DNA of 30,094 bases, from NCBI GenBank assembly GCA_010015655.1, contig ML976753.1:131732-161825 (forward strand). Reading direction: 5' to 3'. Both the position numbers and the translations under genes were made by a program. Source of the stretch: Bimuria novae-zelandiae CBS 107.79 (taxonomy: Eukaryota > Ascomycota > Dothideomycetes > Pleosporales > Didymosphaeriaceae). Positions 1-10,613 of the stretch are shown piece by piece (within the stretch, counting starts at the first letter, position 1; every line of letters begins with the position of its first letter). The notes under the pieces were generated by a model. That model was not told the DNA's origin. It saw only the letters and a list, made by a program, of their open reading frames with translations, and did no database searches.

Positions 1-1356
1 CCTAAGGCGCTTATTTTCAAGCTCTAGAAGCGTATTGCGTACAGAAATCGAGTGGATAGTGGAGGATAGCTGCCGGGTCTTCTGATCCTGTATATCGCTC
101 ACAACCTTGCGCAGAAGCCTCTCAATTTTACGCCAATCGCTGGCGCTAAGCACAGAGGAGCTGCTATCTGAGGAAGATGGCCGCTCAGCATCCTCAAGGT
201 TGAATTTCTTGAGTATAACATCTGGCATGAAGGGCGATAACCCAGTGGCCTTAAAGGCGCTAAGGATCGTACTTTGTATAAACGTTTGCCCCCAGGCCTC
301 TTTGAACATGCCCCAGAAGTCCCTCTTTGTTATACGTGTAAGGCCCTCGCTGTTGTAAATGAAATCGGAGAGCAGGGCGGAGTAGGCGCCGCTAAGGGGG
401 CGGAACATGGCTACATCGAGGGGCTGAAGCGTATGGGTCGAATGTGGGGGGTATATGGCCAGGAGGATCTTATTTTTATCGCAGAAGTCAATAAACTCCA
501 TCGTGACATGCGATCCATGCCCATCAAGTATAAGTAATCGATATGAGCGACGAGCTTTTGCCTTAGTCTCCCTATCAAACACCTGTTTGAGCCATGCTAG
601 GCCTAGAGCGTGGTTCGTCCATCCGCTTGGTGATACCGCGAAGAAGGCCTGGTCTTTGGAATCGTCAAAATCCTGTAACCAGGTATCTTGTATATTGGTG
701 GAGAGCGCTTGATAGATGATGGCGGGCGTAAGAGCGCTGCCGTCGGCGCAAATACATGCTAGCGTCGTAATCCACTCGCGATTGCCGTCTTGGAGCATTT
801 GTTTGATTCCTCCGGCCTCATACCACCGTCGGGAGAAGACCGGCTTCATTTTTGCCAGCACACCAATCAAGAAGCCCTTCTCATCCATATTGTATATATT
901 GCGCGTCTCCACGTCGTATTGCTGTATTTTGTTGCCTAAAAGCTTAAAATACAGGGCGTATTTAAAGGCAGAATCAGCGCGCTTGCGTTGGGAGTCAATG
1001 CCGGATGCCCATCTGGCTAGAAGATCGATATCGTGGCGTTTGATAAATCTATCAACCCAGTGTTTGCCAGCAGGCTTCCCAGCTATTTCTGATGCAAAAT
1101 TTCGTATCATCTCCTTCGAAGGGGGTAATCCACGTCCTGTAAGGCGATCTATATATTGTATGAGCTCGGATTCCTGCGTGGTGTTGAGGAGACGCGACAT
1201 GTCGGTTGTCACGTCACGGCTGCCCTGCACCCCGCGATGGCGGCGCGACAGCGTTGAGCGCTCAACACCATATAATTTGGCGATCTGCGTATAATTGGGC
1301 TTTTCGGACATGTCCAGAGTACTCAAATATTGAAGCGCGGCATCGATTTGGGCCAT
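1..1356 (-). CDS. Fot1/pogo-type DDE transposase, 3' end off the window
   Basis: The minus strand is open for 452 codons from an ATG at 1356-1354 to the window edge, without a stop. The N-terminus carries a Psq/HTH-like segment (PNYTQIAKLYGVERSTLSRR, about residues 18-37), then a CENP-B-type helix-turn-helix region (GRGLPPSKEMIRNFASEIAG, about 78-97, then KHWVDRFIKRHD). The catalytic acidic positions are visible in order: NMDEKGF, LILDGHGSH and LQPLDVAMF. These motifs are typical of fungal pogo/Fot1 (Tc1/mariner superfamily) transposases, which cut and paste their element at TA sites. A Ser-rich linker and the start of a coiled-coil-like tail follow, then the sequence leaves the window. Unlike the Tc1 relic at the right end, this copy has no internal stop in the visible part, so it may be a young or active copy. 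Family assignment is by motif; no search was run. Confidence 0.93.
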   Translation of the reverse strand, partial: MAQIDAALQYLSTLDMSEKPNYTQIAKLYGVERSTLSRRHRGVQGSRDVTTDMSRLLNTTQESELIQYIDRLTGRGLPPSKEMIRNFASEIAGKPAGKHWVDRFIKRHDIDLLARWASGIDSQRKRADSAFKYALYFKLLGNKIQQYDVETRNIYNMDEKGFLIGVLAKMKPVFSRRWYEAGGIKQMLQDGNREWITTLACICADGSALTPAIIYQALSTNIQDTWLQDFDDSKDQAFFAVSPSGWTNHALGLAWLKQVFDRETKAKARRSYRLLILDGHGSHVTMEFIDFCDKNKILLAIYPPHSTHTLQPLDVAMFRPLSGAYSALLSDFIYNSEGLTRITKRDFWGMFKEAWGQTFIQSTILSAFKATGLSPFMPDVILKKFNLEDAERPSSSDSSSSVLSASDWRKIERLLRKVVSDIQDQKTRQLSSTIHSISVRNTLLELENKRLR

Positions 1357-1446
1357 ATTTGGTTGTGTAGAGGGTTGCAATGAGGTGGTGGAGTTTTGCA
1401 AAATCGTGCGTCAGGTGGGGACCGTGCGCCAGGTGGGGAATCACAG
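1357..1446 (-). mobile_element. Probable 5' terminal region of the pogo/Fot1 element
   Basis: This short leader lies between the transposase ATG and a plausible element end. It holds two near-identical 15-nt direct copies, GTGCGTCAGGTGGGG (1406-1420) and GTGCGCCAGGTGGGG (1424-1438), differing at one base. The likely outer tip, read inward on the minus strand, begins CTGTGATTCCCCACC and is flanked by a TA at 1447-1448, as expected for TA target-site duplication. The opposite terminal inverted repeat is outside the window, so the exact boundary is inferred. Confidence 0.5.
1406..1438. repeat. Two 15-nt direct repeats in the transposon end
   Basis: Copies at 1406-1420 and 1424-1438 are separated by 3 nt (period 18) and differ only T/C at the sixth base. 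Short direct repeats inside transposon ends commonly serve as transposase binding sites; that role is inferred here. Confidence 0.7.
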
Positions 1447-1508
1447 TACACCTTCGAACGACTCCACTTCCAGAAATTGTAATCTACATACCAATATGCC
1501 AGTCTGGA

Positions 1509-2889
1509 TCATGCTGCGCAAACATCTCCATGTCCATGGACATGGTCGAATGCCCTCAGGAGACCGAACAAATGCGCGACACCAGCACACACAACCAAGC
1601 AGTGCATAACTTGGTGACTCGCACCCCAGATATCAAACCGATAAGGGTACCACTTCTCAGGGATCTGGCACTTAGGTATCAGCCCCACACTCTCTCCCTC
1701 ACAGCAATGTGCTTCAGACTCGGAGCATAAATCACTTGCCCTCATAGCATACAATGCACCGCCAGTGAGATTGAAAACCGTCATTAACGCCATCCAATCG
1801 AGGCTCATCCTCCACATCTGCGTCTCCCAGACAAACTTCGCGATCCCGTGTATGATAGGGATGATAAAAGAGAAACCGAGGCCTGCATACATGGTGGCGC
1901 GGTACGGACGATATTTGGGACGGCGGAATGCGGGGTGGAGTGTTGCATAGACACAGCCTGCTGCCAGGACCGACACGAGAGTATAGTAAGTTTGCTGCAA
2001 AGAGGGCGTGCAGTAGAAGCCATAGTAAACGCAAGGTATGGTGGAGCCCCACATTAGGATGACTATACCGAGCTATTCATATTAGTGAGTGACAGTGTAG
2101 AAGCGAGATGGGCAAATGATATTTGCGTACGTAGTCGAGTTGGTTACCGAAAATGTGAACGCTTTCGCTGTGGTTGTTGAAGATGTGGAAGCTGCATAGT
2201 GTTAGTCCTGGATGATGAGAGACTGAGATAACGATGAACTTACGTAGCTGACAGAGCAAAGCAAATAGCCACACCGAAAAAGAATGTCGAGAACACTATG
2301 ATATCCGCAACGGTTGCAGTACCGTATCTTGGAAGCAAGGAACGGTACACGGGTACAGGGAGAGCGATAAAAAGTACAGACCCTACGAGATGCGAGAATA
2401 TGTTGACTGGGAAGAAGTTAAACCACGTGCTACCATTAGGCGACCGCTATTGTACCCGTTTCATTGTGGATGCCGAGTATGCTCTCGACAGATCGCTCGT
2501 AGGATCGAGACACCGCTCTACAATTCCTCCTTTGTCAGTAATTAGTCAGTTCGTACACAAGCCCAGACGCTCGCACCTATAGCCCGAGAGGATATACTCA
2601 TTATCTCTTTTTATGTTCAGCTCCTATCTATCATGCATATCTCGTGGCGAGCATACTGATACCAGGCGGCTGCACATTGATTAGTAGGTCAGAATAACAA
2701 AACAGATGACCGCCTCACGTATTTCATCCCACGTCAGAAAAGAGCCCTGCTTTTTGCTTTCCGTTCGGTCGCGTGGATCAGCCTTGTGAAGATCAACACT
2801 CATGTTCAAGTGAACAATAAACAGGCGCCTACTCTATGGTCCGCCATCGCTGTCGTGTTTGATGGTGATTTTCGAGAACGAGGAGCCAT
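1509..2889 (-). CDS. PAQR-family (adiponectin receptor / haemolysin-III-like) seven-TM protein
   Basis: Reconstructed exons are 2889-2833, 2782-2719, 2669-2657, 2606-2577, 2517-2456, 2406-2244, 2191-2131 and 2072-1509. They total 1014 nt (337 aa), all with GT/AG borders and introns of 49-59 nt. The joined product shows PAQR landmarks in order: TWDEIPAWYQDNEYILSGYR, GIHNETVNIFSHLVG, the SATFHIFNNHS segment (S...H), NQLDYLGIV, then FDIWGASHQVMH near the C-terminus (H...H). The S, H, D and paired H residues are the metal-site residues of this family, which forms seven-helix membrane proteins (yeast IZH, animal ADIPOR; lipid or zinc homeostasis, ceramidase-like chemistry proposed). The first ATG has a good GCCATGG context. 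An in-frame ATG at 2803 inside the first intron is an alternative start giving a shorter N-terminus. The tail ends in a His-rich HVHGHGD. The stop is only about 60 nt from the pogo element. Confidence 0.88.
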
Positions 2890-2920
2890 GGCAATTTGGT
2901 CAAGTTTTCGAGATGGAAAG

Positions 2921-3151
2921 TTAGGGTGGGATATGTTTTGAATGAGGCAGTGGCGCAACCTCGTGCTCGCAAGGTTTAGCACAGAATGGGAAGGTGGATG
3001 CGCGGATCACTTTGGGACGCCCAACACTGCGTTTTTCTCTGTTCTCATACTCACGCTTTGGGTCGATGTCAATAATCTTATAGGGTTCGCGTGTTGCCGT
3101 ATCTTCGCCACCAATGTAGTTGAGTGTTGGGGGTCGAGTGGCACGTTTCAT
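2921..3151 (-). CDS. Possible small hypothetical protein (76 codons)
   Basis: This is an ATG-to-TAA minus-strand frame just upstream of the PAQR gene and on the same strand. The product is polar and charged (GGEDTATREP, IIDIDPKREYENREK, GRPKVIR) and looks more like a real protein than the other short frames nearby. I do not recognise a family. It could be one exon of a gene, a uORF-like leader segment, or chance. A GT...GCTAAAC...AG pattern inside the 3' half could even be an intron. No ribosomal, membrane or secretion signal is visible. Confidence 0.25.
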   Translation of the reverse strand: MKRATRPPTLNYIGGEDTATREPYKIIDIDPKREYENREKRSVGRPKVIRASTFPFCAKPCEHEVAPLPHSKHIPP

Positions 3152-3411
3152 AGTCCTGCGAGGTAGCTAGAATACAACCATTTACTGACTCTCATTCGTT
3201 CCGCTCCTCATGAATACGTGACTCTACACGCAACAAATCTGCGTCTGGTTCTACTTGGAACCTCTTAAGTGTCTACCTTTGCCGCTTGTACATGCGAGCA
3301 TGCAGTGCAACTGGGGCACAGTGCAGGTAGAGTACATGATGGCAGAAAAGCAGTATAAGCGGCACGCCCCACATATCTTTCCTCTCCTCTCCTCTATCCG
3401 TCCTGTCCACT

Positions 3412-5119
3412 ATGTTGTTGGTCTCGAGCGCTTTCGTCTTTGCCTTCAGCCTTGCCCATTGCGTTTCCGCCATAGGGACGGGCAAAGACAACACAGCGGA
3501 CACCGTGGGGTTCGTAAAAGAAGACAGTCAACGCGATACCATCTCCCTCCTTATTAGCTGTTTCGCAACCCTTGGATTATGAGTCTACTCCGCCGTGCAT
3601 CTGAACATACCGCGCAAAGCAGAGGCTGGCTACTGGGTACTCCTCACAGAGCTTCGTTGGTGTGTTCTTGGGTTGTTCGCACCGGAATTGATACTGTATA
3701 CCGCCTGGAGACAGCTGGCCTCCGCACGACAGCTGTGCTTTGAGATAGAGCAGGTGCGGACAAAGCAACATAACGGCGCTGGTGCTGATAAAGGGGTAAC
3801 GGCAATGGTCATCCACACCCAGATATCGTAATACTGACCAAGACCAGGTAATGGTACGTAGCGAGCACAATTCTCAGCACTATACGACTTCATGGACTAT
3901 CGCACATGGCTTCTACGGCACCATGGGTGGTTTTGCTATCGACTTCGATGATGCCGACGGTCGAAGCGCGTGTTTGTTTGGCGGTGCCACACGCCTCACC
4001 TTGACAGCTAAAGGGGTCGCACTACTCGCCCAATGTGGATACAATCTGAATGTGTCCCTCGACGATATCAAGGACAAGAACAAGGTCGATGGTCTTGCTA
4101 AGCTCCTCGTGTGCATACAGGCCGGATGGATGATTGTTCAAGTCATCACTCGGGCAGCTATCGGGTTGCCAATCACCTTACTCGAGATACACGTTGTAGC
4201 TCATGTCGTCTGCGCACTAATCATGTACGTCATCTGGTGGCATAAACCTCGCCAAGTCACCTGTCCAACAGTACTGAGGGAAGATCGGTTGCCTTTGATT
4301 TCATACATGTATTTGGCGAGTCGATTGAGTGGCAAAATACCAACAAGCAAATTTGGCATGTTTCGACTCCCCAGGCCAGAATTGGAAAAGCTGGTTTACT
4401 TCGAAGACGGTGAACCGCCGTTTGAAGCTCATCAAACGACCGCAGGTATTTGCCGTCCACATTCAGAACACTCATCTACGACTGGACGGTTTAAATTACG
4501 TTCCTACACCGAATCTTTCCAACGGTCGAATGAAGACCATGAATTTATGCCACAAGACCCCGAGACCGAAGTCAACTCCGAACTGAAACGTCTTGCAGAA
4601 GAAGCGCTGCCCTTGTACCCTCTTCTACGAGACCGCTTCCTTCGCAATGAAAAAGATAGTTCGGGACGTACCTATCATCTCCCGTATATTGACGAGCTGG
4701 TTCAATCTCACTCTCTCAATTGGCCAAACAATGGTCTGCTCCGGCGTACCCAGTCTTTAATCATGGGCATGGTACTGTTGGGAGCCTCTATGGCCTATGG
4801 CGCCATACGCGTCGCTGCTTGGAACTACTTCTTTCCCAGCTCACTTGAGCAGCTGTTCTGGTGGATGAGCTCTATATGGGTAACGGCTTGTGCCGCATTC
4901 TGGCTGATTACCAATCTGTTAGTGCATGTAGTTCCGCTCATCAATAGGATATGGATTGCGTACAATGAGCGGAGGCTTGGTCGTCTGGGTACTGTTGTCA
5001 TCACGTTATTGTGTATATTGTGTGGTGTGAGTTACATCCTGAGTCGGGCATATATTGTGGTGGAAGCTTTCGTTAGTATAAGGAAAATGCCGAGAGGGGT
5101 GTATGAGATGCCGGTGTGA
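3412..5119 (+). pseudogene. Fungal multi-pass membrane protein, intact except for one in-frame TGA
   Basis: Exon 1 (3412-3753) starts with a signal-peptide-like MLLVSSAFVFAFSLAHCVSA, then a TM segment and the block VYSAVHLNIPRK followed by LLGLFAPE-like LGLFAPELILYTAW. A 94-nt intron (3754-3847, branch TACTGAC) joins it in frame to exon 2 (3848-5119), which opens with TTSWTIAHGFYGTMGGFAID. Two further TM helices follow (about LLVCIQAGWMIVQVI and ALIMYVIWW), then a long soluble segment and at least three C-terminal helices. This order is that of a large, uncharacterised family of ascomycete membrane proteins, where I remember the helix before the HLN motif as containing L-C-V/W. Here that Cys position is TGA (3580-3582). 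Everything else is open, giving 537 codons if the stop is passed. It may be a recent nonsense allele, a sequence error, or read through; the next base is G, not the strong CTA readthrough context. Confidence 0.75.
3580..3582 (+). other. In-frame TGA interrupting the membrane-protein gene
   Basis: The codon is the 57th from the ATG at 3412. The local reading is ...TTA TGA GTC TAC TCC. The family usually has Cys (TGT or TGC) at this place, so one base change explains it. TGC/TGT to TGA is a transversion and so not of the C-to-T type produced by RIP. Confidence 0.8.
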
Positions 5120-6029
5120 TTGCAGGTGTTTCCTCATTTGTAGGTATGTCTATCTTATTGGTAAATAGAAAATCGATTCAAATGTATTCCAGACACTTGG
5201 GGCCAATGTCGCAGCTTTTGTAGCAATTTTACCCTGATTCGCCTCACTCAACGACCGGATTCTGATGCGTATCGCGTCTCCGTTTCTGAAATCCCGAGAC
5301 AGGGATGGGCTTTGGTCTGACCGTACGAAATTTCCCTTTATTTCTAATGGAATGTAATGCCTAAACCTGGTAAACTTCTCAGGTACGACAAATCCAGAGA
5401 CTGAATATTGTAATAGCCAGTTGAATAATATTGCCGACTACAGCGGTGACTATGGTTTTGTAAGCAGCTACTTCCGCCCTGTTATGTCCGAATGCAACGA
5501 AGTAAAGCTCCGGCTATCTTTCTGTTGCTGTAATCATCGCGTTTTCCAGTTGCTATGTGTCGCATGATCTATTCAGGTCGTTGAAGACGATAAAAGAAAA
5601 GCTTGAAGCGTGGAATGGCATGCTCAATGACAAAGAGAACGAGGAGAAAAGATTTTCAGTGAGGTACCCTAGTTGGTCGTCGTTTCCCTCCATGCACCAT
5701 TTCAAACCCCCCCCCCCCCCCCATCATCAGAGGCTGAACGCCGACACAACAACAACAACAGTAAGAATGACAGATGTCCCACCCGTAGAGACTGTATTGA
5801 TACTGTTCATTATGCGTCCCATTTTCCACCTCCAACCCAACTCCGTCTGGATATCAAATGTGCAGCACACATGCTCAAAATTACCCATCCCATCCCAACC
5901 CATAGCGTGAACGACAGACCATAAGAATAAGAGAACGCTAAACGCAGACGCCAAAATCCCAAATAAAGCGTATAGTACATGCTAGCAATATCTCCCTGCT
6001 CCACTTCTACGACGCAATCGGGACTAGAC
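5120..6029. other. Intergenic stretch between two convergent genes
   Basis: It lies between the stop of the plus-strand membrane-protein gene and the stop of the minus-strand LRR gene, so it holds both 3' regions. I see no convincing gene. The short frames here depend on the simple-sequence repeats at 5707-5760. Confidence 0.6.
5707..5760. repeat. C16 homopolymer followed by a CAA microsatellite
   Basis: A run of sixteen C residues (5707-5722) is followed 24 nt later by about five ACA/CAA units (5745-5760). Both lie about 300 nt beyond the LRR gene stop codon. On that gene's transcript strand the homopolymer would be G16. Such runs are prone to length variation and sequencing error. Confidence 0.9.
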
Positions 6030-9000
6030 CTAGTCCTCAATCGCATTCTCATGCTCCTTCTCCCACTTATGCTCGCTAAACTCAACAGCCGGGCTAGCAT
6101 TCTTCAGCGCCGCAATCTGCGTATCTCTGAACTTCGCAAACTCCTCGGGGTTCTCCTTCTCCAACTTCTTCAGCTCCTCTGCATTCTCGACGAAACGGTT
6201 GAACGCCTGTTCCCAGCCGGCGCCTTCGGTCATGTTTCTAATCTCGTCACCACTATACGTCGCGAAGTGGTTTCGCAGTGCCATGATGTGCGGTGGAAGG
6301 CCGTGGTCGTGCATGCTACCCGTCATGTTGGCTTGCTCAGTGTGCGACGAACTGGGCCGCGAGGGGTTGATGTACTCGGTACGTATGCGGTGGCCCAGGC
6401 GGTGGAGGCGGCCTTCTTCGAGGGTCTGCGCGCGCGAGGCAAGGTTGACGTCTGAGTTGTGGCGGGAACGGAGGGCTTTAGGCTCGTCTTCGTCGGAGTC
6501 ATGCAAGACGGCATCCGCGGTGCTCGTTGTGAGTGTGGGGACAGCGGAGAGAGGCGGGGAAGAGCTGCTGGTCGTTGAAGCAGCGTCTGAGGGTTGAATG
6601 CGCGTCTCGGGGTATTCGTCTTCAAAGCGCTTGATCATACCCTGAAGGGTCTGGTCGAGTAACATGAGACGGCCTGCGGCAGTTAGAAACGCTGTGTGGC
6701 TGCGGGTGATCTCTGACGACTTACGATACGGTATATCATTGCCTGCTTTAGCCTCTCGAGCCAAAGCCAGCTGCAATCTTTGTTGAATATTGCGTGCGTT
6801 CTCCAGCAAATTCTTCGACATAATTTTGGTCCTTTGCGTTTCCTCAGACTCTCCGGGCCTAGTGCTCATGGGCGTACTTGCGCCGGGCGTGACTGTGACC
6901 GAAGTCCTGCGTAGATCCGACTCCTTCTGCCGCAAACAGTAGTTGAGGGCTTTCGCAACGCCAGTGCCACCGACAATATAAGCCTCATCCGGCGCAGCTT
7001 CGTCGTCCGCTTCGGTTATACTGGCGTTGTCTTCGTGTCCAACGAGATGCTGGAGCACGTCAGGCAATACAGCATCTTTCGGTGTATTCTGGAGTTCAGG
7101 GACACCCTCAATGTTCTGCATGTTTCGAAGACAGTAGGCAATGACCTGCTTGGCGAGAGCTTTCACGACCTCGTTGCTTTCAGGGGCTGGCACATCGACA
7201 CCCAGGAAGACTATAGTTTGTGAAACCTTGGCAGCCAGAGTTAATGAGGCGTACACTGCAGCAGCTTCTTCTTGCTCTTCCTCCGTAGTGGCTGCGGCCA
7301 GTGCTGAGATTTGTGGGTTCCCTTGAATGTCAACATGGGCGATGGCTGGACATTCCGGAATGACCTCTGCGATCCCAATGACGTCTGCTTGCGATAATGA
7401 GACATCTGTAAGGTGTATCCGCTTGAGCTTTTTGAATTGAGGCATGTACTTTCGTAGAAGACACAGCGAAAGCTGATTGGAGAATAGATCGCGGTTGTGG
7501 GAGAGGTCGAGGAACATGAAGTTTGGTAAATTCCCAAGAGCCGGGAACAATATTCTGAGGGACTCTGGCGTCAAGTCACAGTCAGCAACGCTTAATGCCC
7601 ACAGTGGGCAATCTTTGGTAAAACATTCAGCGAGACGCGGCATGAAGTCGCGAAGAGAATTGCCACCGAGATCGAGCCCTTGGCACACTCCGGACTTGAT
7701 GAAATGAACAATGTGCCCAAGACCTTCCTCGTCGATGTCGTTACCAGCGAGTCCTAGTCGCTGGACGCCACTGACAATACAGCCGTCAACGAGCTTTCGA
7801 ATGCTCGTCGACGTTAAACCGCACTCGGACAGAAGAAACTCCTCGAGCTTGGACCCTCCCAATCGTTCGGAGATGGCTTTCGACAAGATGTCAGCAATAT
7901 CCTTGGGAGCCACTTTCTTGTCGTCCGTCGCTCCCGGTGGACCATTGCACACTTGCGAAGCCTGTTGGTGTGAAGACGCAGGTGCAGGCGCAGGAAATGG
8001 TACCATGGATACATCGAGCGCCATGAGCGATTTGCACATGTAGACGAACAGAGCAATGTGCTTCCAGCCTTCCCTTGTAATCTTGGGGTTGTTCTTGAGC
8101 ACCAGCTTCTTGACAACACCGGAGCGCTCTATCTTCTCGTCCGCTTCTCCAGAGGTGGATTTCCTTCTTCTACCAGGTTCGGGGACCTTGGCGGCAAGTA
8201 AGCCTGCCAGTATGACGCGAATCTTCTCGTCGTTGAGATCTGCATCCTCCAGGAAGAGCTTCTTGACTGGGACTACAGCCAACCAATCGGATAGAGTGAC
8301 TACATCAGCGAGTTGAAGCCTAGAGCCGGTCAGATCCAGACAAGATACCGTTCCTGGCGCGGCGAGCGCTGCCGCAGCGGGGTTCGATAGCTGATCGCTG
8401 ATCCTCTTCAAGATAGGTGTTTCTCTCAACTGGCAGCATCTGCGGTATATGCGTAATGGATCTGTGGTAGGCCGATCCTGGTGCTTGGGAGGCGGTTTGC
8501 TAGGAGAATCTGCAGCTCCCTCAGCACTCAGTTCGTCGTCATCGTCCCTGGTGAGCTCGAGTGGTATAGAGCCATTCTCCTCGGCCTTCCTGCGCTTCTT
8601 TTCTTTGCGCTCTTTCCGCTCAGCTTCGGACCGCTTCTTCTTCTCTTTCTTCTTACTGGGCTCTTGCTTCTCCCCTTCGAGCACCGTGCCCTCTGGATTG
8701 GGCGTCTGGTCTGTTCCCACCACCTCTTGCGCAGAGCAGACGGTGATGGCGCCCTGCTTTTCCTTTTCCTCAGCAACTACTTCAGGGTGCTTCAACGCTT
8801 CTCCTTCTCCCCGCTCCTTCAACTTCTTTTCTTTGCGCTTCTGCTTCCGCTCTTCGCAATCCTCCTCGTCCTTGTATCTTGGACCGCCGGCAATCTCGAC
8901 ATCAACACAGAATGCAACGCGCCGCAATTTGTTCTGGTCAAGCTCTTGCACTAGACATCGGTTCCGGTAGGGGTCGACATTCATGACCTTCCTAGGGCAG

Positions 9001-9725
9001 ACGCCGCCGTTGGGTATGGTCTTCCCAGAGACGCCTGCCACTTGTGGCCCGGAGGAGAGCCGTCGCAACGCATTCGAGATGAAAGAGCCCTTCGGCTGCT
9101 GCGGGACGTACGGCTCGTAACCATTGTGGTTGCCGTTGGCCGCGGCCTGGATGCCGTTCAGCGCACCATTGGCAGTCGAGACTGCGCCATTCGCGCCGTT
9201 GGAGCTCGCCGATGACCCCTGCGCTTGTACCTGAGTCGTCGCCGCGGGCGAATTCTGCGACGAGAACTTGGAGCTGATGCTGGAGATCCACGAATTTTTG
9301 CGCGAGTTGGTCTTCGGATCCGGCGGCGTGACGCTGCCGGGCGTCTTTTCGGAGCTGGATCGGCCTAGCAACGTCGGACGTTTCGGGGGAATCTTCTGCG
9401 CGGGTGTCGGGGTTGATGGTGCGGGAGACGGTGCAGGAGGTTGCTGGACTGCCGATGCGGCGGACTCCGGACTTTTGCGCTCACTGTGAGTGCCGTCGTT
9501 GTGGGGAAGCCCGCCGTGAGAAGACGTCCTCGGGCGGGCGTCCTTTGCCAGACCAGGCGACGAGGGCGCGAACTGGCGATGATGGTGATCTGGAGAGCGC
9601 AGTGTCAGCCAGGGACATCTTCAGTTCAAGATGCGCGCAGCCACAAAGAGTGGAGCCGCTGACATCCGCTCACCTCGCGTAGAGTGGTGCAGCCACGAAA
9701 CGTCGACACTGTGGACGTCCTCCAT
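6030..9725 (-). CDS. Large leucine-rich-repeat protein (Mhp1-like in fungal annotation)
   Basis: Exon 1 (9725-9674) encodes MEDVHSVDVSWLHHSTR and is joined across an 84-nt intron (9673-9590) to a 3560-nt exon, giving 1203 aa. The frame is open upstream of the TTG at 9371, so a start there would be wrong. The N-terminal 230 residues are Ser/Pro/Ala-rich and disordered, with the motif LLGRSSSEKTPGS and a WISSISSKFSS stretch. Residues about 255-365 are a highly charged Lys/Glu region. About 430-810 hold ribonuclease-inhibitor-like leucine-rich repeats (CLDLTGSRLQLADV, KKLVLKNNPKIT, EEFLLSECGLTSTSI, FLDLSHNRD). A further disordered part and a C-terminal EHKWEKEHENAIED follow. As I remember it, fungal orthologues are often annotated as cell-wall biogenesis or microtubule-associated protein Mhp1. 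That name is weakly supported; the LRR architecture is what the sequence shows. Its stop faces the membrane-protein gene. Confidence 0.9.
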
Positions 9726-10613
9726 AGCAGGCGGCAGAGAAAATGTGAGCAGCTGGTGATGCTATCTATTGCTATATATGAAGGCCGCCATCGGCTGCAG
9801 AGGGAGAAGCTGGCACAAGGTTGAGGCGTTCGGAGGAAATGGCAGCGGGGCTCGAAGGCAGAGGTTAGCCGAATAGATGGGGGATATCCCGGGAGCAGCA
9901 CAAAGTCCAAACAACTGAATCGTCGCTTGCTGAATAGGATGCTGGACAACAATGTAAGACAGGAACAAAGTGTTACAACGCGTACACGGGCTGTACCGCG
10001 CTTAGAGATGCAGACGATGCTACGGGAAACCGAGCCATTATCGTGGCCTGCACCAACGCTGGGATGACGCCAGACTGCCCATGTGGGGACGATCCTTTCG
10101 GCTCCTCAGTGGTCGCGCTGCCGGATCACGACACACTGACACGCTCGAAACATTCGAAAAGAAGACAGGCCCCGCTGTTCCACCTTCCGAACACTTGCTT
10201 TTCGAAATCCGTCAGCCTTGACACGCAGTACGTCTGCTGCTTGGTGCTATCGCGTGACAAACTGCCACTGCACAACGCACCCACCATCGAAGGGGCTGAC
10301 AGTGACAAGCTGCGCTAAACGCGTTGGCTGCGTCTAGAACGCTGACTGGAACCCGGGGTACGCCGGTGGAGCTGATATGCATCGTCAGGTATCGTCGTGC
10401 ATGTGGATGTGCAATGACCAATCACATGACTAAACTCGCATCAGCAAGACGAGTACATTGGAAGTGGGTATCATGAATCGTTTGTAGTAGCATCTAGTTC
10501 ATTCAAGGCTGCTGAGGTAACCTGTCAGGTACAGTATCCATTCCCCATACATCCCCAGACGCCGTTAAACCTGCTTTTGTCATGAAGTGAAGAGCGAACC
10601 AAGCAGCACCAGT
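9726..10613. other. Intergenic stretch: LRR gene promoter and RPL5 3' flank
   Basis: Both flanking genes are on the minus strand, so the left part should hold the LRR gene promoter and 5' UTR and the right part the RPL5 3' UTR. A TATATAT-like run lies at about 9772-9779, some 50 nt upstream of the LRR start codon. I see no gene. Confidence 0.6.

Noticed and set aside
107..1294. Several plus-strand frames of 80-190 codons
   Set aside because: They are the antisense of the minus-strand pogo transposase, whose motifs are clear.
8449..8970. Plus-strand Ser/Phe-rich frame of 173 codons and its neighbour at 8481-8954
   Set aside because: Antisense of the Lys/Glu-rich region of the LRR gene; low-complexity coding DNA often leaves the other strand open.
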